A stretch of 64,000 bases of DNA from Cycas panzhihuaensis (taxonomy: Eukaryota; Cycadophyta), in the NCBI GenBank assembly GCA_023213395.1, contig CM041465.1, positions 189,231,741-189,295,740 of the forward strand, given 5' to 3'. The notes beneath the pieces were generated by a model that worked only from the letters and a program-made list of their open reading frames with translations, had not been told where the DNA came from and did not search any database. Both the position numbers and the translations under genes were made by a program. How positions within the stretch are numbered: the first letter of the stretch is position 1; every line of letters begins with the position of its first letter. Of the stretch, positions 36,010 to 47,720 are shown in pieces.

Positions 36010-37520
36010 TCCCTTAAATTTCCATATTGCATAGCATTAGAAAATTTCACTCAATAAAATCCCATAATATAATCATACCTTAAGGCCCTTAATTATATTA
36101 TTTTCATAAGTAAAATCCTAGTTCCATTGAACACCCTTCACTCATTGCCTTCTTATCACTATAATTTATTGTCTATAAAACCCATAAGGAAAAGACAGCA
36201 TCACAATATCCCTTATCCTCTTCTAAACCCCCAATTTCCTTATTTTTGAGTTTTATTAATGTACATCCCTAATTCAAGGCTTTGTTATTTCTCTCTCTAC
36301 CCTTAACATTATCCTACAACTAATGTTTATATCCTCTATAACTCATCTCACTAATCCCTATATGATAATCTACATACTATGTCCATCTGTCCTTATTAAA
36401 ACCACCCTTTCATAAGGAGTACCTTGCCCTTCTCTCTTACATGTTTCATATAAATCCCTCATTCCCTAAGCTTACTTAACGATCCCATCTTACTAGCCCT
36501 TTATCAACTACACCATCATTTATAATTCTTATACATCTCTTTCATTGGTCCTTGTCACTTACCTATATAAGTTATTCATTGATACCTCTCAACAACAAAC
36601 CTTATAATTTTATCAATCCCTTGTACATGCCACTACCTAATCCTAGCATAACTTATCATTACCCTTCATTTCGCTTGTATCTCATATCTCTCTCCTCAAT
36701 GTGTGTCTATGATGAATTTGCATTATATCATTTGACTACCACTCTTTATTTTTTCTGCATGCAACCCATGCTTATCTCATCTCCTAATCTCATTGGTAAT
36801 TTATAGCCCTCTTATCTCCTTTTTGTACCTACACATCCATATTATTTCTTTACATCTCTCTTTCCCATGTTTAGAATATATTTATCATTGACCCCACTTC
36901 AATCTTCATCTTCTACATCTTTCTTTTTTAAATATATAAAACTATCAATGCCCCTCCTACCTCCTACCTACTTTTCCTAAACAAACTCTTCATATGTTTT
37001 AGCCCTTAATGTTATCCTTAATCCATATTGTTTCAACCATGTATCATCCCTATTTAAATCGCCATTCCTCGCACAGTACCATCATATGCACTTAATCCTT
37101 AAACTTGATCATCATCTTTATCTCTTATCTCTCTAATCTCACATTTCATTATTTGCATATCTTTCTCGGATATTTCATATTTATTCCCTATGTATTAGCT
37201 CTCATATCTCTTACATTAACCCTTAATAACCCTTATTATTAGACTCTTAACATATGTTATTTCATCACTATTATCTACCTATACTACCTCACTCTCAAAT
37301 TTTACCTATTGTATACCCTCTTACTTATTATTGCCTTCAAACCACTCCATAGTCCTTAACCTTAAGCCTAATTTTGTCTCCATCCTTAATGTATTTCTCT
37401 CTTGTGTTCCCTATTAAAGTCCTTATCTATACGAGATTCTTAACATGCCAATCACTCCAAATCTTATCATCCATTCTCTTACCTCATCTCTTAGTTTCTA
37501 AGCTATTATAATCTTCAAAG
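36010..37520. other. G-poor, pyrimidine-biased tract
   Basis: For about 1.5 kb the + strand has very few G (estimated by eye at well under 10%) and is dominated by CTT, TAT, CCC and ATC words. No gene is seen; the frame at 36552-36806 is a product of this composition. It may be a decayed simple-sequence array. Confidence 0.6.
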
Positions 37521-39739
37521 CATAATTCCTTATTATGCTATGTGGAAACAAGACATAAGATCTCAAACAAGTTGAGTTTACAACATAAAGGTCTTAAAAT
37601 CTTCCACACATAAGATATTATATAAAGATTACCTTAAGTGAATCATTATTGACATAAAGTAGATATATATAGGTTGCTTCTTGAAGGTGATGTAAAGATG
37701 GATTGAGTGCCTATGAGATCATGCCTTTGGCAAGTTATTCATTAAAGATGTATGCTTCTTTGCCATACTTCCTAAGTGACGCTTTTTTAGTCATGGATCC
37801 ATCAAGAGTAGGGCGAAAAAATAAAAAACTTTGTGGGTGAAATAGTTTAAGAAGAAAGGGATTGTAATCAACCTTTATTATTTCAATGATTATTAAATTC
37901 AACTCTATAAAAAGCCTAATATTTTGTCTATTAACATAGGAATTATATTAACCAAAACTTATGATCATTTTTACTTTTCAGAGAATGGATTAATTTCCAT
38001 ATTCAATACTTTGATGCTTGGTATTTGCTTCACTACTCTATATTTATTTGTTATCATTTATCCAACATCTTTATAGGCTATCTATTGCCAATTCATTATT
38101 ATTTTATTGTTTGTGTCTAGTTAGCTCACTTCACTCACTCCTTTTAAGAAAGATTTTCTAGAATGCTTCAATTTTTTATAAGCATCTCTTAAATAATGAA
38201 CTTCTTTTGAAACTAATCCCAACTTATTTCGTGATTGGGGAGGAAGGGAGGGGAGGGGGCAAGGGTCCACCCTAAGAGAATCAAGTCAATGAGGGCTTTA
38301 CATGACAATTCTTAGAAGAAGAGTAGTAGGATGTTAACAATTCTACATATTAATAAAAGAATGACATTTCTTAGACTTAGAAACATAAGTTCATTATTTG
38401 TTCTTATTGGAAGGTTCATTGTGAGAGTTTTTAACAAAACATAATGAAATATGACTATGAGGAAGGACAGTGGAGCAAGGTGTAAGGGTGCAGAAAATGG
38501 TCAAGATTGCAACAGCTAGATCATCTCTCAGGTTATCCAAGTCTTTCCTTTTATCCATATATTTTCTTTGGTTTACTTGAGGCTAAACCTTAGAGGTAAG
38601 AAATAAGTAGGGTTTAGGAAAGTGATTGATCGTATGACACTAAAAACATGCATTGGATATTTTAAGATATTATAAATTTTGAACAACTATTTTTTATCTA
38701 ATGTAAATGTAGATTTCTTCCAAAAGAGATTTAACCAAGCTAGTATTTGTTTAAACTCTAAGATGGGGTTGACCACTAAATTGACATTCTGGATGTTTAT
38801 ATTATAATTGGCTAAGATGAGTGAAAAGACTACCAAGAAATAATTGCAAATATAAGGGAAGGTTAGAAAACTCCATCCCTATAGGGCATTCCAATGCACC
38901 TACTTCATAAAAAACCCCCAAACCACTTTTTAGAATAAGAAGATTTCTAAGACAATACTAGGTTCTATCGTTGAAGATAAGATTTGAAGATTTGCTTGAG
39001 ATGGTGAATCAAATTGAAACACCATCCATTCATGGCTTAGGAATAGAGTGGATTTAATTTTAACATTCATGTCACTTGAAATTAACCATACCCATTGTTT
39101 GAGCATTAACCTTGTAGGTATTCTATCAAGAAAGTAACCAAATAAAATGTAAGAAGAAATAGAACAAATATAAAGATCTACATCAAATCAATCAAGAATT
39201 TTATATAATTTTTTTCTCAAAATTTAGCTTGTGTAGGGTCTAATGATTGTACTTACAAATCATTGTAGTAAAATGAAGGGTTAAAGTCAATTCATCCATG
39301 TTCACCACAACAAAGCATTGACTTATACTCACACACAACATATTTATTATCAGATTATAAGACATGAAGACCATGTTGATTATTTGCATGTTTTGAATAA
39401 AAAGCAATTGTTAGTATACTAAACAATCACCTCAAGAAAAGTGATAAGGAGGGAAATGTGTAAATTAAATTTTCAATGAATTAGCACTAGGTAAAGTGGG
39501 AGGTATGCTATTGATAGGGTGACAAACCTCTCTCAACATAACTAACAAGAATGGAATAACAATAAAAAACCCAAAGAAATGTTATGAATGCCCAACAGTC
39601 ACATCAACTAGAGTAGCATAAAATTTGTCATCTATAAAATGACTACGACATAAATCTTATCTATAGTCATTCTTTCCCTTCATTTGAGTCCACCAACTTT
39701 AGCTACACTCGTTTGTGCTATGTAACTTATTTATTTAAA
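37521..39739. other. No recognisable gene or element
   Basis: AT-rich non-coding sequence with a short G-rich patch (GGGGAGGAAGGGAGGGGAGGG, about 38237-38258) that could be an old polypurine tract. No LTR partner, PBS or protein similarity was found. Confidence 0.5.
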
Positions 39740-40107
39740 GAGGAGATGCATAGACTCATGGGACCTCGTGAAATCTTAGTCATCGTTAGTAAGTCCACAT
39801 GAATACGCATATCGTCGTAGGCAGGACAACTTACGGATGGTGGGTTCTACCGCAAGAGACACGTGTTACCTGGAGACGGCATGCTTAGTCGCCTGTTTAG
39901 AACGGGGCGAAAAGGTTATAAATATTTTCATCAGACACCAACATAAAGTGCGCAAACACCAGATGGAACATCACGTGGTATATGTTGTGAACACGGATTC
40001 TTCCCGTTTGAAATACAAAGTTTTCACAAAATACCACTGATCTCTCTCACACACACCATTCATGCATTTCTTTGCCATTGTTCTTGTTAATCGGTATAAA
40101 CCATTTA

Positions 40108-40133
40108 TTTCAAATTAATTAATTAATTTGAAA
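40108..40133. repeat. Perfect 26-bp AT-rich palindrome
   Basis: TTTCAAATTAATTAATT followed by AATTTGAAA reads identically on both strands, centred between 40120 and 40121. Confidence 0.9.
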
Positions 40134-40404
40134 GTATGATTAATTTTAAAAAGAAGAAAAAAAATAAAATAAAATACTGCATGTAAATCCTCCCCGCTAT
40201 AATTCGCGTAATTTCTCTGTGCAAATGTTGATCGACGACCGGTTTTGCGCCCCGTGTCCAACGATATTGTGGGTATGGAAGAAATCCCTTGTGATGAGAG
40301 GCAATGGTTTCACTGTATAAAATTCCAGTTGCAATATCAACTCTTCTACTTCTGTGGACGAACTCGTTTTCATGGATCGTGCATTCAATCCATTGCTTGA
40401 TCAT
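40123..40404 (-). CDS. Possible short ORF or exon in the CpG-retaining island
   Basis: A 93-codon frame on the - strand begins MIKQWIECTIHENEF and has a mixed, protein-like composition for 75 residues (includes FLPYPQYRWTRGAKPVVDQH), then a run of Phe encoded by a T-rich tract. A second - strand frame overlaps it (40388-40197). No family is recognised and no promoter or splice sites were confirmed. It could equally be chance in a GC-richer patch. Confidence 0.25.
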   Translation of the reverse strand: MIKQWIECTIHENEFVHRSRRVDIATGILYSETIASHHKGFLPYPQYRWTRGAKPVVDQHLHREITRIIAGRIYMQYFILFFFFFLKLIILSN

Positions 40405-40603
40405 AATTCAATTTAATGATATTATTCTTTTGCAGCAATAATTTATATTAATGATTAATTAGAGGTACTCTGCGTCTATGAACAGAGAATATACGCTGCC
40501 TCCAGCAGCATCGTTATTTGTTCCTTGCAAAAATATTCGCCGCTATTATTAAAATATTAATGTGGTGGAAATATTTGTGAAATATGTAGTGTAGCAATAC
40601 AAA

Positions 40604-40732
40604 ATGGCTCAAGGTCCAAGAGAGAAGGTGATGGTGGGGGATGACGTATTAAGAGTTGTGGTGCAGCCTGTAACAGATCACGCGTTCGTCGTGTGCCTCA
40701 TTATTATATTCAATCGAATACGCACGGTATGA
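40604..40732 (+). CDS. Possible 42-codon ORF in the CpG-retaining island
   Basis: ATG at 40604 in context AAAATGGCTC (good plant start context) opens a frame MAQGPREKVMVGDD...VQPVTDHAFVV ending with TGA at 40730. It is not recognised. It could be a first exon (a GTAAGT donor lies 80 bp later, outside the frame) or an upstream ORF. Low confidence. Confidence 0.25.
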   Translation: MAQGPREKVMVGDDVLRVVVQPVTDHAFVVCLIIIFNRIRTV

Positions 40733-40830
40733 TTTACTGTCCATGAATCTCAATATTCGGCCACCAGACGATACTCAGGGTCCACTCGAGGATCTGAAGG
40801 ATATGTAAAATCTGGTAAGTGGTCTTTTTT

Positions 40831-42397
40831 GGTAGTTGAATAGTGTTTAATAATGTGATTTGTCTTTATTGCAATATATTTATAAAATGTTAGATTTTTT
40901 TAGAAGTAGTGTTCATATTTTTGAATATTTTTCATAAAATAATAATAAAAGTTATAGTCAAAATAAAATTTAATAATAATTTTTAAATATTGTATACTTA
41001 TGGCTATAGAATTAAATTTTATATTATTTTTTCATATGATATTTGCTTGAGATCTAGGATCGCTCAATTCAAAGTCAATATGAAGATGTATGCCATGTTA
41101 TATGTGTCATAATTAGATATCTCATACTTTGAAATTACAATTGGAAAGTACATATTTTTTAAAATGCCTTGGTTAACTAAGTGACGCAGGTAAATAACAA
41201 TCCCTCTCCACCCCTCTTAACACGCTTTTTCTTCAAAACACTAGCATAAGAAAATGATGACATAACTATAATTTGCCTTCCATTTTAAAATAGAGCAAAT
41301 ATATAAAGAGAGATTAGTCGCACTCAATCTACTTTGTTATAATCTAGTCTTCTGTAATGAGAATGGAGTGTAACAAATTTTCCTTCTTAAAATATTTTGC
41401 TCCCAAAGCATTTTTAAATATGAGCTTTAGTAAATGCCATGGATCATCTATTGGAGATTCCTTGCATGTTAATATATAAGACATTGCATATTATAAATTT
41501 TGAGGTTTGCATGTTATGGTTTTTGTCTACTTGAAATCTTATATCTTATTTCTATATTCAATTAGTGCAAATTTAGCTTAAAAGAAGCAAAATAGTTTTG
41601 ATATGAAAAGATAAAGTTTGTATAAATAAGAAGAGTGAAACAAATAATATGATTGGGCTCTCATATGGACAATGGTTTAGGTGGAGATCTATGAAAAGGG
41701 TATGCCAAAATTGATATTTAAGTTAGTTAGCATAAATAGAGAACAAGAAATAGAAGATATAAAAGAAATCTTGTATAAGCAAGTGGTATACATATTAGAA
41801 TAATGAATTTTATAAAGGTTAATATAATGTTTAATTAATGGTTAAGTTATAATTGGTCAATGTAAAAAGACTCTCATAAATGATTTTATTGGTTAATGAT
41901 GAGGTGGCACAATTATATAAAAACAATGTATATTATATAGTAAAATAGATTATCGAATTTCTCTTGTGAGATTATAATGATTTATTATGAGAACTTATTA
42001 ATTATCATTCATTAAAATGACATCTCATATATTTTTGGAGGAAGATTTTACCATTCATGGATTTTTTATGTTAAACATGGTATCATATGTTGTTAGATAT
42101 GGTGAACACTTTATAAGGTGTTACATAAGTATAAGTGTTACACTTAAATTAAATTAGCAAGGCTTAAGTTTATGATCCTAGCTAAGGGGTTTGGGGTGCT
42201 AGCAGCACCTAAGGTGGGGATTTGGAGGGCAAAAAACCTCAAGAATTTTTTTTTGAGGGTCTTATGAGGTCTTTCTAGCCTATGGTTTTTTAACCATTAC
42301 ATTATAATATGACCAATTAATATCTTATAAAATTATGGTTTTATATCCTTTCATATCAACACATGTGAAAAGGTTTGAGAGAATACATGATTAAGTA
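40831..42397. other. No recognisable gene; AT-rich spacer
   Basis: No coding similarity. A G-rich patch TTTGGGGTGCTAGCAGCACC (about 42190-42209) includes a 10-bp palindrome GGTGCTAGCAGCACC-like core. It ends where LTR C begins. Confidence 0.5.
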
Positions 42398-45164
42398 TGC
42401 ACAAACATTGAACCAACATCTGATAGGATATAAACCTCATGCTAACATTAGCTTAACCACTTAAAGTAAAACAGTCTATCACAAACTGATAATTACTTAT
42501 ACAAACAAGCTCAAAATAGTAATTTTGAACTCTTCAACTTATATGTCTGATGTAAAAACACTAATATATTAAATAAAAATACTATTTTATAATATAATAA
42601 ACTAGACTTTTAATAATGAATATGCAATGATTAATGCCATAGTTTATTTGCCCTATAGCTCGCTATCTCCATAAAACTCATCTCTTCTCAGCCTTTCTAT
42701 CAATCAGTGAAAAACACTACCTTAATAACACTTGCCCATTAATCATGCTCCTCTTAACAATTAGTGAAATTTCATTGTTATTGATAATTCACCAATTAAT
42801 CACACCCTGATATCAATTAATGATAATTCACTACTATTGATAACTCATACCCAACAAATTCTTTTATGTAAACACATATAAGAAGAGCTTCACATCACCA
42901 CATATCATCAAACAATCACCAACTAAATGTGCCTAAAAATCTCACTTTGCCACATCACCTCATATAATCATCAAATCACTCATTTCTCCATTAAACAACA
43001 TGTTATCACTCAATCACCATAATCTCCAAAACATTGCAATATACCCACTTGATCCAAGCACTATATCTAATGATCTTGAAAAGGACTATTTAATATATCA
43101 AAGGCCACAGTAAGGCCACTTAATATATTGAAATAACCTTAATACAACTTAAGATATGACTTTAATACAAAGGGCAAAATTCACAATAAATAAGAGACTT
43201 AATATGGATGATAGGTAATTTGATATATCATAATGTAATTTGAAATATGTCAAATGATGCGATATCAATATCAAAAAAATATCAATGCCACTTTAAAAAG
43301 GCATCAAATATATTTAAACATATATTAAAAGTGATCTTACTATATCAGTCGATTGACTTCCTTTGACAAAGGGTGATAATATTTCAATGATGAACAACAA
43401 AATTATTAAAGGTAATTTTATAGTGATAAAAAAACACACATTGACTTAATAAATCATTGAGTAATGAAATAAATCATTTGTGACTGTGATGATCATAATA
43501 TGCAACAATGAATTCATTATTAACTAGATGACTAAATGAATACTTCATTCATGTGATTGGACTAGGTGACATTGATAAAGCAATAATAGTGATTGATTAC
43601 AATATAAATGGCGATAGATAAATCACACAACAACTTCACAAATCATAGGTGACAAAATATAATTGAAAATTACCTTGAATTTTTAGTTGTTAAAATTACG
43701 ACACTTCATCGTTATGTCTGCAATGAACAAATGTTATAATATTCCTTTCATGACTGCATTATTTAAATTCTTACATTTGTAATCTATGGTATTTGCATTT
43801 GCAACTCTCAATAACCCATTTACTCTATATGAAATATAAACACTCTTGCATATCTGAAGCCCATGATGGCATAAAGAATGGCTCTACACTCATGCTTTTA
43901 TGACTCTACAACATCAACACAATATGCATCTGTTCTCAATTAGCTTCAATCTATAATGCTCTCATTCACCATATATAGATCTGGTAGGTTATATATCTCT
44001 TAGCAGACAACTAAGCAAATAGATCAATAAGCATCTACACATCTACATGATGTGACTTAGTTCTCCATTGTATCACAATAACTAGTCAGATTCATCCATG
44101 TGATCTGTATTTTCTCAATGCAAATATTCATTATTTGTAATATGTGCTTCAGTGGTCAATATTGAAGATGTTCCTATGACTCTCCTATAATCATTCTTCT
44201 AAGTCTATATTTATGTACAGGTGATTGTAATCAATATGACCTACATTTCTACTCATGTAATACAAATAATAGAGGTATATTCATGATCAAAAGGGCTATG
44301 TTCTTTTGTCTTCAGGCTTCTCTTCCATGGTCTGATAATCCTAATGGCATCTCTCTTTGTAATGGTGGCCTCATCTCTTCACGTAGCCTAATCTATGATC
44401 ATAACTATATCTAGTAATCAACCTCTCTACCCAACAGACAATTAGCAATGATTCACCTCACAGATCTTCTTTATAATCTCTTTTAATAGTTGTAAACTTA
44501 GTGGCACCTTGAATAACAAACTTGACGGCTTCTACACGTTTAAAATGAATAATATGACTAGTAGTTGAATAACCAAGGGCTACATATTCAAAAATAGGGG
44601 GCACTAACACCTACACAAACCAACACAACCTATTCTACTCATTTGCACAACTTTAAGGACCATAGAATCCTTGTAGAATTAAAAATAGAAAGCACCATGA
44701 TCTGCATATAATCATTACACTACCATGGTTTTTCTTTTAGTTGTCCGATAAGTTGATCCTTAAAGGGTAAACTAGCATTACCTAATAACCAATAATCGAA
44801 TGATCTGCCCAATATTTACCTAATTTTGCACCTTGCTCTAATACCTTATTAGCAAACACCAAATTAACAGATCAGATGCCAAGATTGTTTATGTATACAA
44901 AAGACTTGAATAGAACAAGGATATGGGATAAATAAATTTGACATAGGAACCCTTTCAAGAAAAAGCTAACACGAAAATATATTATCACATTTTTATAAAT
45001 TTACATTATTATATTATAATAGACTTTGATTTATATTTATAGATTGTAAGTGCCTCAAATATTAATATTTGGATTAGATTTGTGGCACATAATATCATAA
45101 TATTACATCAATATATTTACCACTTTTATATTAATTAACTAACTAATATAATATCACTCTATTA
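42398..45164 (-). repeat. 3' LTR of copia C
   Basis: Aligns over its length with 58471-61258. On the - strand it starts TAATAGAGTGATATT (TGTTAGAGTAATATT in the partner) and ends ...TGTTTGTGCA. About 2767 bp, long for a copia LTR. Contains a three-unit repeat of about 57 bp (42700-42875). No coding sequence. Confidence 0.85.
42700..42875. repeat. About 57-bp tandem subrepeat in LTR C, three units
   Basis: Units begin near TCAATCAGTGAAAAACAC (42703), CAATTAGTGAAATTTCA (42759) and CAATTAATGATAATTCAC (42816) and share CACTA...TTGATAACTCA...CCAATTAATCA. The same array is in the other LTR (58775-58945). Confidence 0.7.
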
Positions 45165-45173
45165 TCCCCTCTT
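45165..45173 (-). other. Polypurine tract of copia C
   Basis: AAGAGGGGA on the - strand directly precedes the LTR start TAATAGAG. This sets the orientation of element C. Confidence 0.7.
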
Positions 45174-45744
45174 AATATAAATGTGGGATCTTAAAGACTT
45201 CCTAGGGATTTATCTATTTCTTTATCCTTGTTAATAAATCTCCCTTTGAGGATAACCTCGCTAAATCTTAAACTTTCATGAACATTGATAAAGCAATCTT
45301 TAGTAATATCTTAGTGAACATGTCCTTAAGTTGATCTTTACTTGGAAAAATCTCAACCTGTGTCTTCCCTGATATAATCTACTCTCAAATGTAATGATAT
45401 TATACCTTATATGTACATGGTTCTTTAAAAATAACTCTAATAGTCTCCATAACCATACAACTCTCTCTCTTACTAATACTTAGTCCATGATACTCAATCT
45501 TTTTTCTTCACTAAATTAAGAGGTTGAGCCACTTGAGCCATATAGTTCTTCTCTTTAAGTCTTTGTTAAGGAATATTAACCTCTTATTCCTTTGATATGA
45601 CTCCCAACTATATGTAGCTACCAAAGTAAGGATCAATTAGACTAATAATAACATAGAGACTAGTGTAAAAGTCTCCTCATAATTGATTCCTTCTTTCTAC
45701 TTGAAATCTTGTGTATCAAGTCTTAACAACTTGTAAACCAACCA
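45174..45744 (-). pseudogene. copia C reverse transcriptase and RNase H fragment
   Basis: From 45744 leftwards, with frameshifts: LVYKLLRLDT, KEGINYEETFTLVSM, LILTLVATYSWE, FLN.DLKRE.LYMAQ, which is the fingers and palm of copia RT (KARLVAKGFxQxxGIDYxETFxPV). It then jumps to the end of RNase H: ISGKTQVEIFPSKDQLKDMFTKILLK (about 45370-45300), the ..LxFCPTxxQLADIFTKPL motif. The middle of RT and most of RNase H are deleted. The right edge is the insertion site of element B. Confidence 0.75.
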
Positions 45745-45749
45745 GGTTC
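45745..45749 (-). repeat. Target-site duplication of element B (left), GGTTC
   Basis: Matches GGTTT at 57598-57602 apart from one transition. Confidence 0.8.
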
Positions 45750-46165
45750 TAAGATGATTCATCTTGTAGGTGATCCTTGGTATAATAGAAGAATAGTAAT
45801 TCACAACTACTTTATTCAAACTAACAAAAATAAACAGATTATTAAAAGAATCTCATAAAATACAAGAGTGCCAATTGATCATTAAATAAAAGTACCCAAG
45901 TATATTCTCTTTTAAAAGTAATATCAAGCTAACTATCTTTTATAGTATATGACTCTTATATAGACAAAAGAGAGTCTTTCCCATGCAATCTTATTAGTAG
46001 CTTAGGCAATATTAGATTCTATTAAATAACATAACTGCCTTGCATACCATTGGCCAGATTATCAACTCGTATGCTAAGTTCCATAACTAACCTTATCACT
46101 TAACCTTATGGTAGCTCTTCATGTATTAATGCTTTATATAACTTAGCGAGATGAGTTATGTAATA
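45750..46165 (-). repeat. 3' LTR of element B
   Basis: Aligns with 57182-57597, sharing for example AGAGTGCCAATT and CCAAGTTCCATAACTAAC-like stretches. On the - strand it starts TATTACATAAC (TG changed to TA) directly after the PPT. Confidence 0.85.
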
Positions 46166-46179
46166 AGTCCCCTCCCTTG
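46166..46179 (-). other. Polypurine tract of element B
   Basis: The - strand reads AAGGGAGGGGACT immediately before the 3' LTR. Element E has the equivalent AGAGGGAGGGACC. Confidence 0.8.
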
Positions 46180-46184
46180 AGATA

Positions 46185-47720
46185 TTAAGCGCTTGAGCCA
46201 TTTAAAATGAGGGTACTTCTTGATGAAATTACCAGATTCCCAAGTTATTTCATTAGAGGCGCAACCTACCCACTATATTAAATATTGTAAAATTAATTAA
46301 TTCTGGAGATGGTATTGTCTACTAGATAGTATGTGTTCTATAGGTATAGTTAGGGATTGCTCTTCATCTAAAATTGGTAGGGTTATCTAGGGGATATGGG
46401 TTTTACTTAGATACTTTCAAGGATAGGAAACGTAAAAAGCATTATGGTTGTTGGTGGTAGGGGGAAGGTTGAGGGTGTATGTAACTTCACTAATATATTT
46501 GACAACTTTATAGGGGACATAATATTGAAGACTAAGTTTGTGATTCTTATGATGGCAAAGAGAGTATTTCTTATAAGGTTATAGATGAAGGAATACAATA
46601 TAACCAATATTGAAGGGGCAATCAAAATGATGGCAATTTGCTAATTATTTCATTTTATTCTAGGCCATGGATATGTTTTGTTTAAGGTTATAGAGAATAT
46701 GATCTATGTGTTATAATTTTTATTGTACTACTCCCGTGCGAAGGTTGGTGACCAAGATATCATAGGAAGGTGGGGGATATCTATAGTAGCCAAAAGTGGG
46801 GATATTCAAATGGTTGAATGATGTGATAAGTTGTACAAATACTCAACCAAGGCTAGTTATGTTATCTATTTAGATTGGTAGTCAGATGCAAAGTAATATA
46901 AGTAAGTCTCTAGAGTTTTATTAAGGACCTCTGATTGGCCATCAGTCTAGGGGTGATATGTTGAGCTCATATTAAACAATATTCTTACGGCACAAAATAG
47001 CTCTTGCAAGAAGAAGTTAGTAAATCTAAGATCTTAGTCGCACATGATAGTGGATGGGAAACGATGTAAGTAGAATATTATTTGGAGGTAAATATTAGTA
47101 ATTCATAATTCCTTATATATTGTATGTATAGGTAAGAAGTGGGTGTATTTTATGAACCTATCTATGACTACTAAAATAAAGTCATACCAGACAGATAATT
47201 GTAGGCCCATTATAAAATTCATGGCAATATCTTGCTACTTTCCTTGGAGGATCTGTAAAGGTTGAAGGAGACCTAGTTAAGGTTTCATGTTAGCTTTGTT
47301 ATGCTGACATGTGTCACATGTAGAGATAAAGGTAAGGATGGTAGATTTCATTTCTAGCTAAAAGAAGTTGGATTGTATCTTATGGTAAGTTTAATCAAAA
47401 TTAGAATGGCCATCGAGAGGGAAAGAATGATATTATGATAAAATCTAAGAAATGAAAGCTGAGTGGGGGTGTACATATATATGGTTTTAGTGTAAGAGAA
47501 GATTGTTATGGATGGATCAATCTTTATGAGTATGGACCTTATCAACCCATTATGAAAAGTCTATTTAGGATTGGTTAGCCATAGTTAAGTCTTGTATCCA
47601 TATCGTTTGTGGGGAAGAGATGGCATGGATGATGGGGTCCTCAATGTGAAATGCATTGTCATCAAGCATAAGGGAGGGTAGCTAAGAGAGGGCATCTGCC
47701 ATAATGTTATTTTTTCCCTC
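46185..47720 (-). pseudogene. Element B integrase with C-terminal chromodomain
   Basis: From high to low coordinates: CDTCQHNKANMKP (zinc-binding end, about 47320-47280), LLQPLQILQGK.QDIAMNFIMGL (first catalytic Asp region altered to Asn), VVIDRFIKYTHFLPI, FYLHRFPSTIMCD.DLRFTNFFLQELF (second Asp present), MSSTYHP*TDGQSEVLNKTLETYL (Glu present; TAG for Gln at 46947-46949). The C-terminus (about 46300-46190) reads WVGCASNEITWESGNFIKKYPHF, a chromodomain. This domain directs integration of chromoviruses toward particular heterochromatin marks. Interrupted by many stops. Confidence 0.9.

Larger units (their letters stand above)
39740..40830 (+). promoter_or_regulatory. CpG-retaining island with G-boxes and TATA box, possible host promoter region
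   Basis: CpG is frequent here (for example CGTCGTAGG, GGGGCGAA, CGACGACCGG) and rare on both sides. CACGTG G-boxes lie at 39860-39865 (in ACACGTGTTACC, an ABRE-like context) and 39972-39977; a TATA box, TATAAATA, at 39917-39924 lies 52 bp after the first. Typical splice-donor-like sequence CTGGTAAGT is at about 40813. No retroelement similarity is seen. I infer low-copy, less methylated host DNA such as a promoter or first exon; the gene itself is not identified. Confidence 0.45.

Noticed and set aside
36552-36806. 84-codon + strand ORF
   Set aside because: Lies in the G-poor tract; lack of G lowers stop-codon frequency.
39960-40020. Short - strand reading resembling a SAUR protein (DVPSGVCALYVG)
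   Set aside because: Only about a dozen residues fit and the following sequence does not continue the SAUR domain.
42398-45164. Considered a DNA transposon or gene cluster because of its length
   Set aside because: A full-length direct repeat at 58471-61258 plus adjacent PPT shows it is an LTR.
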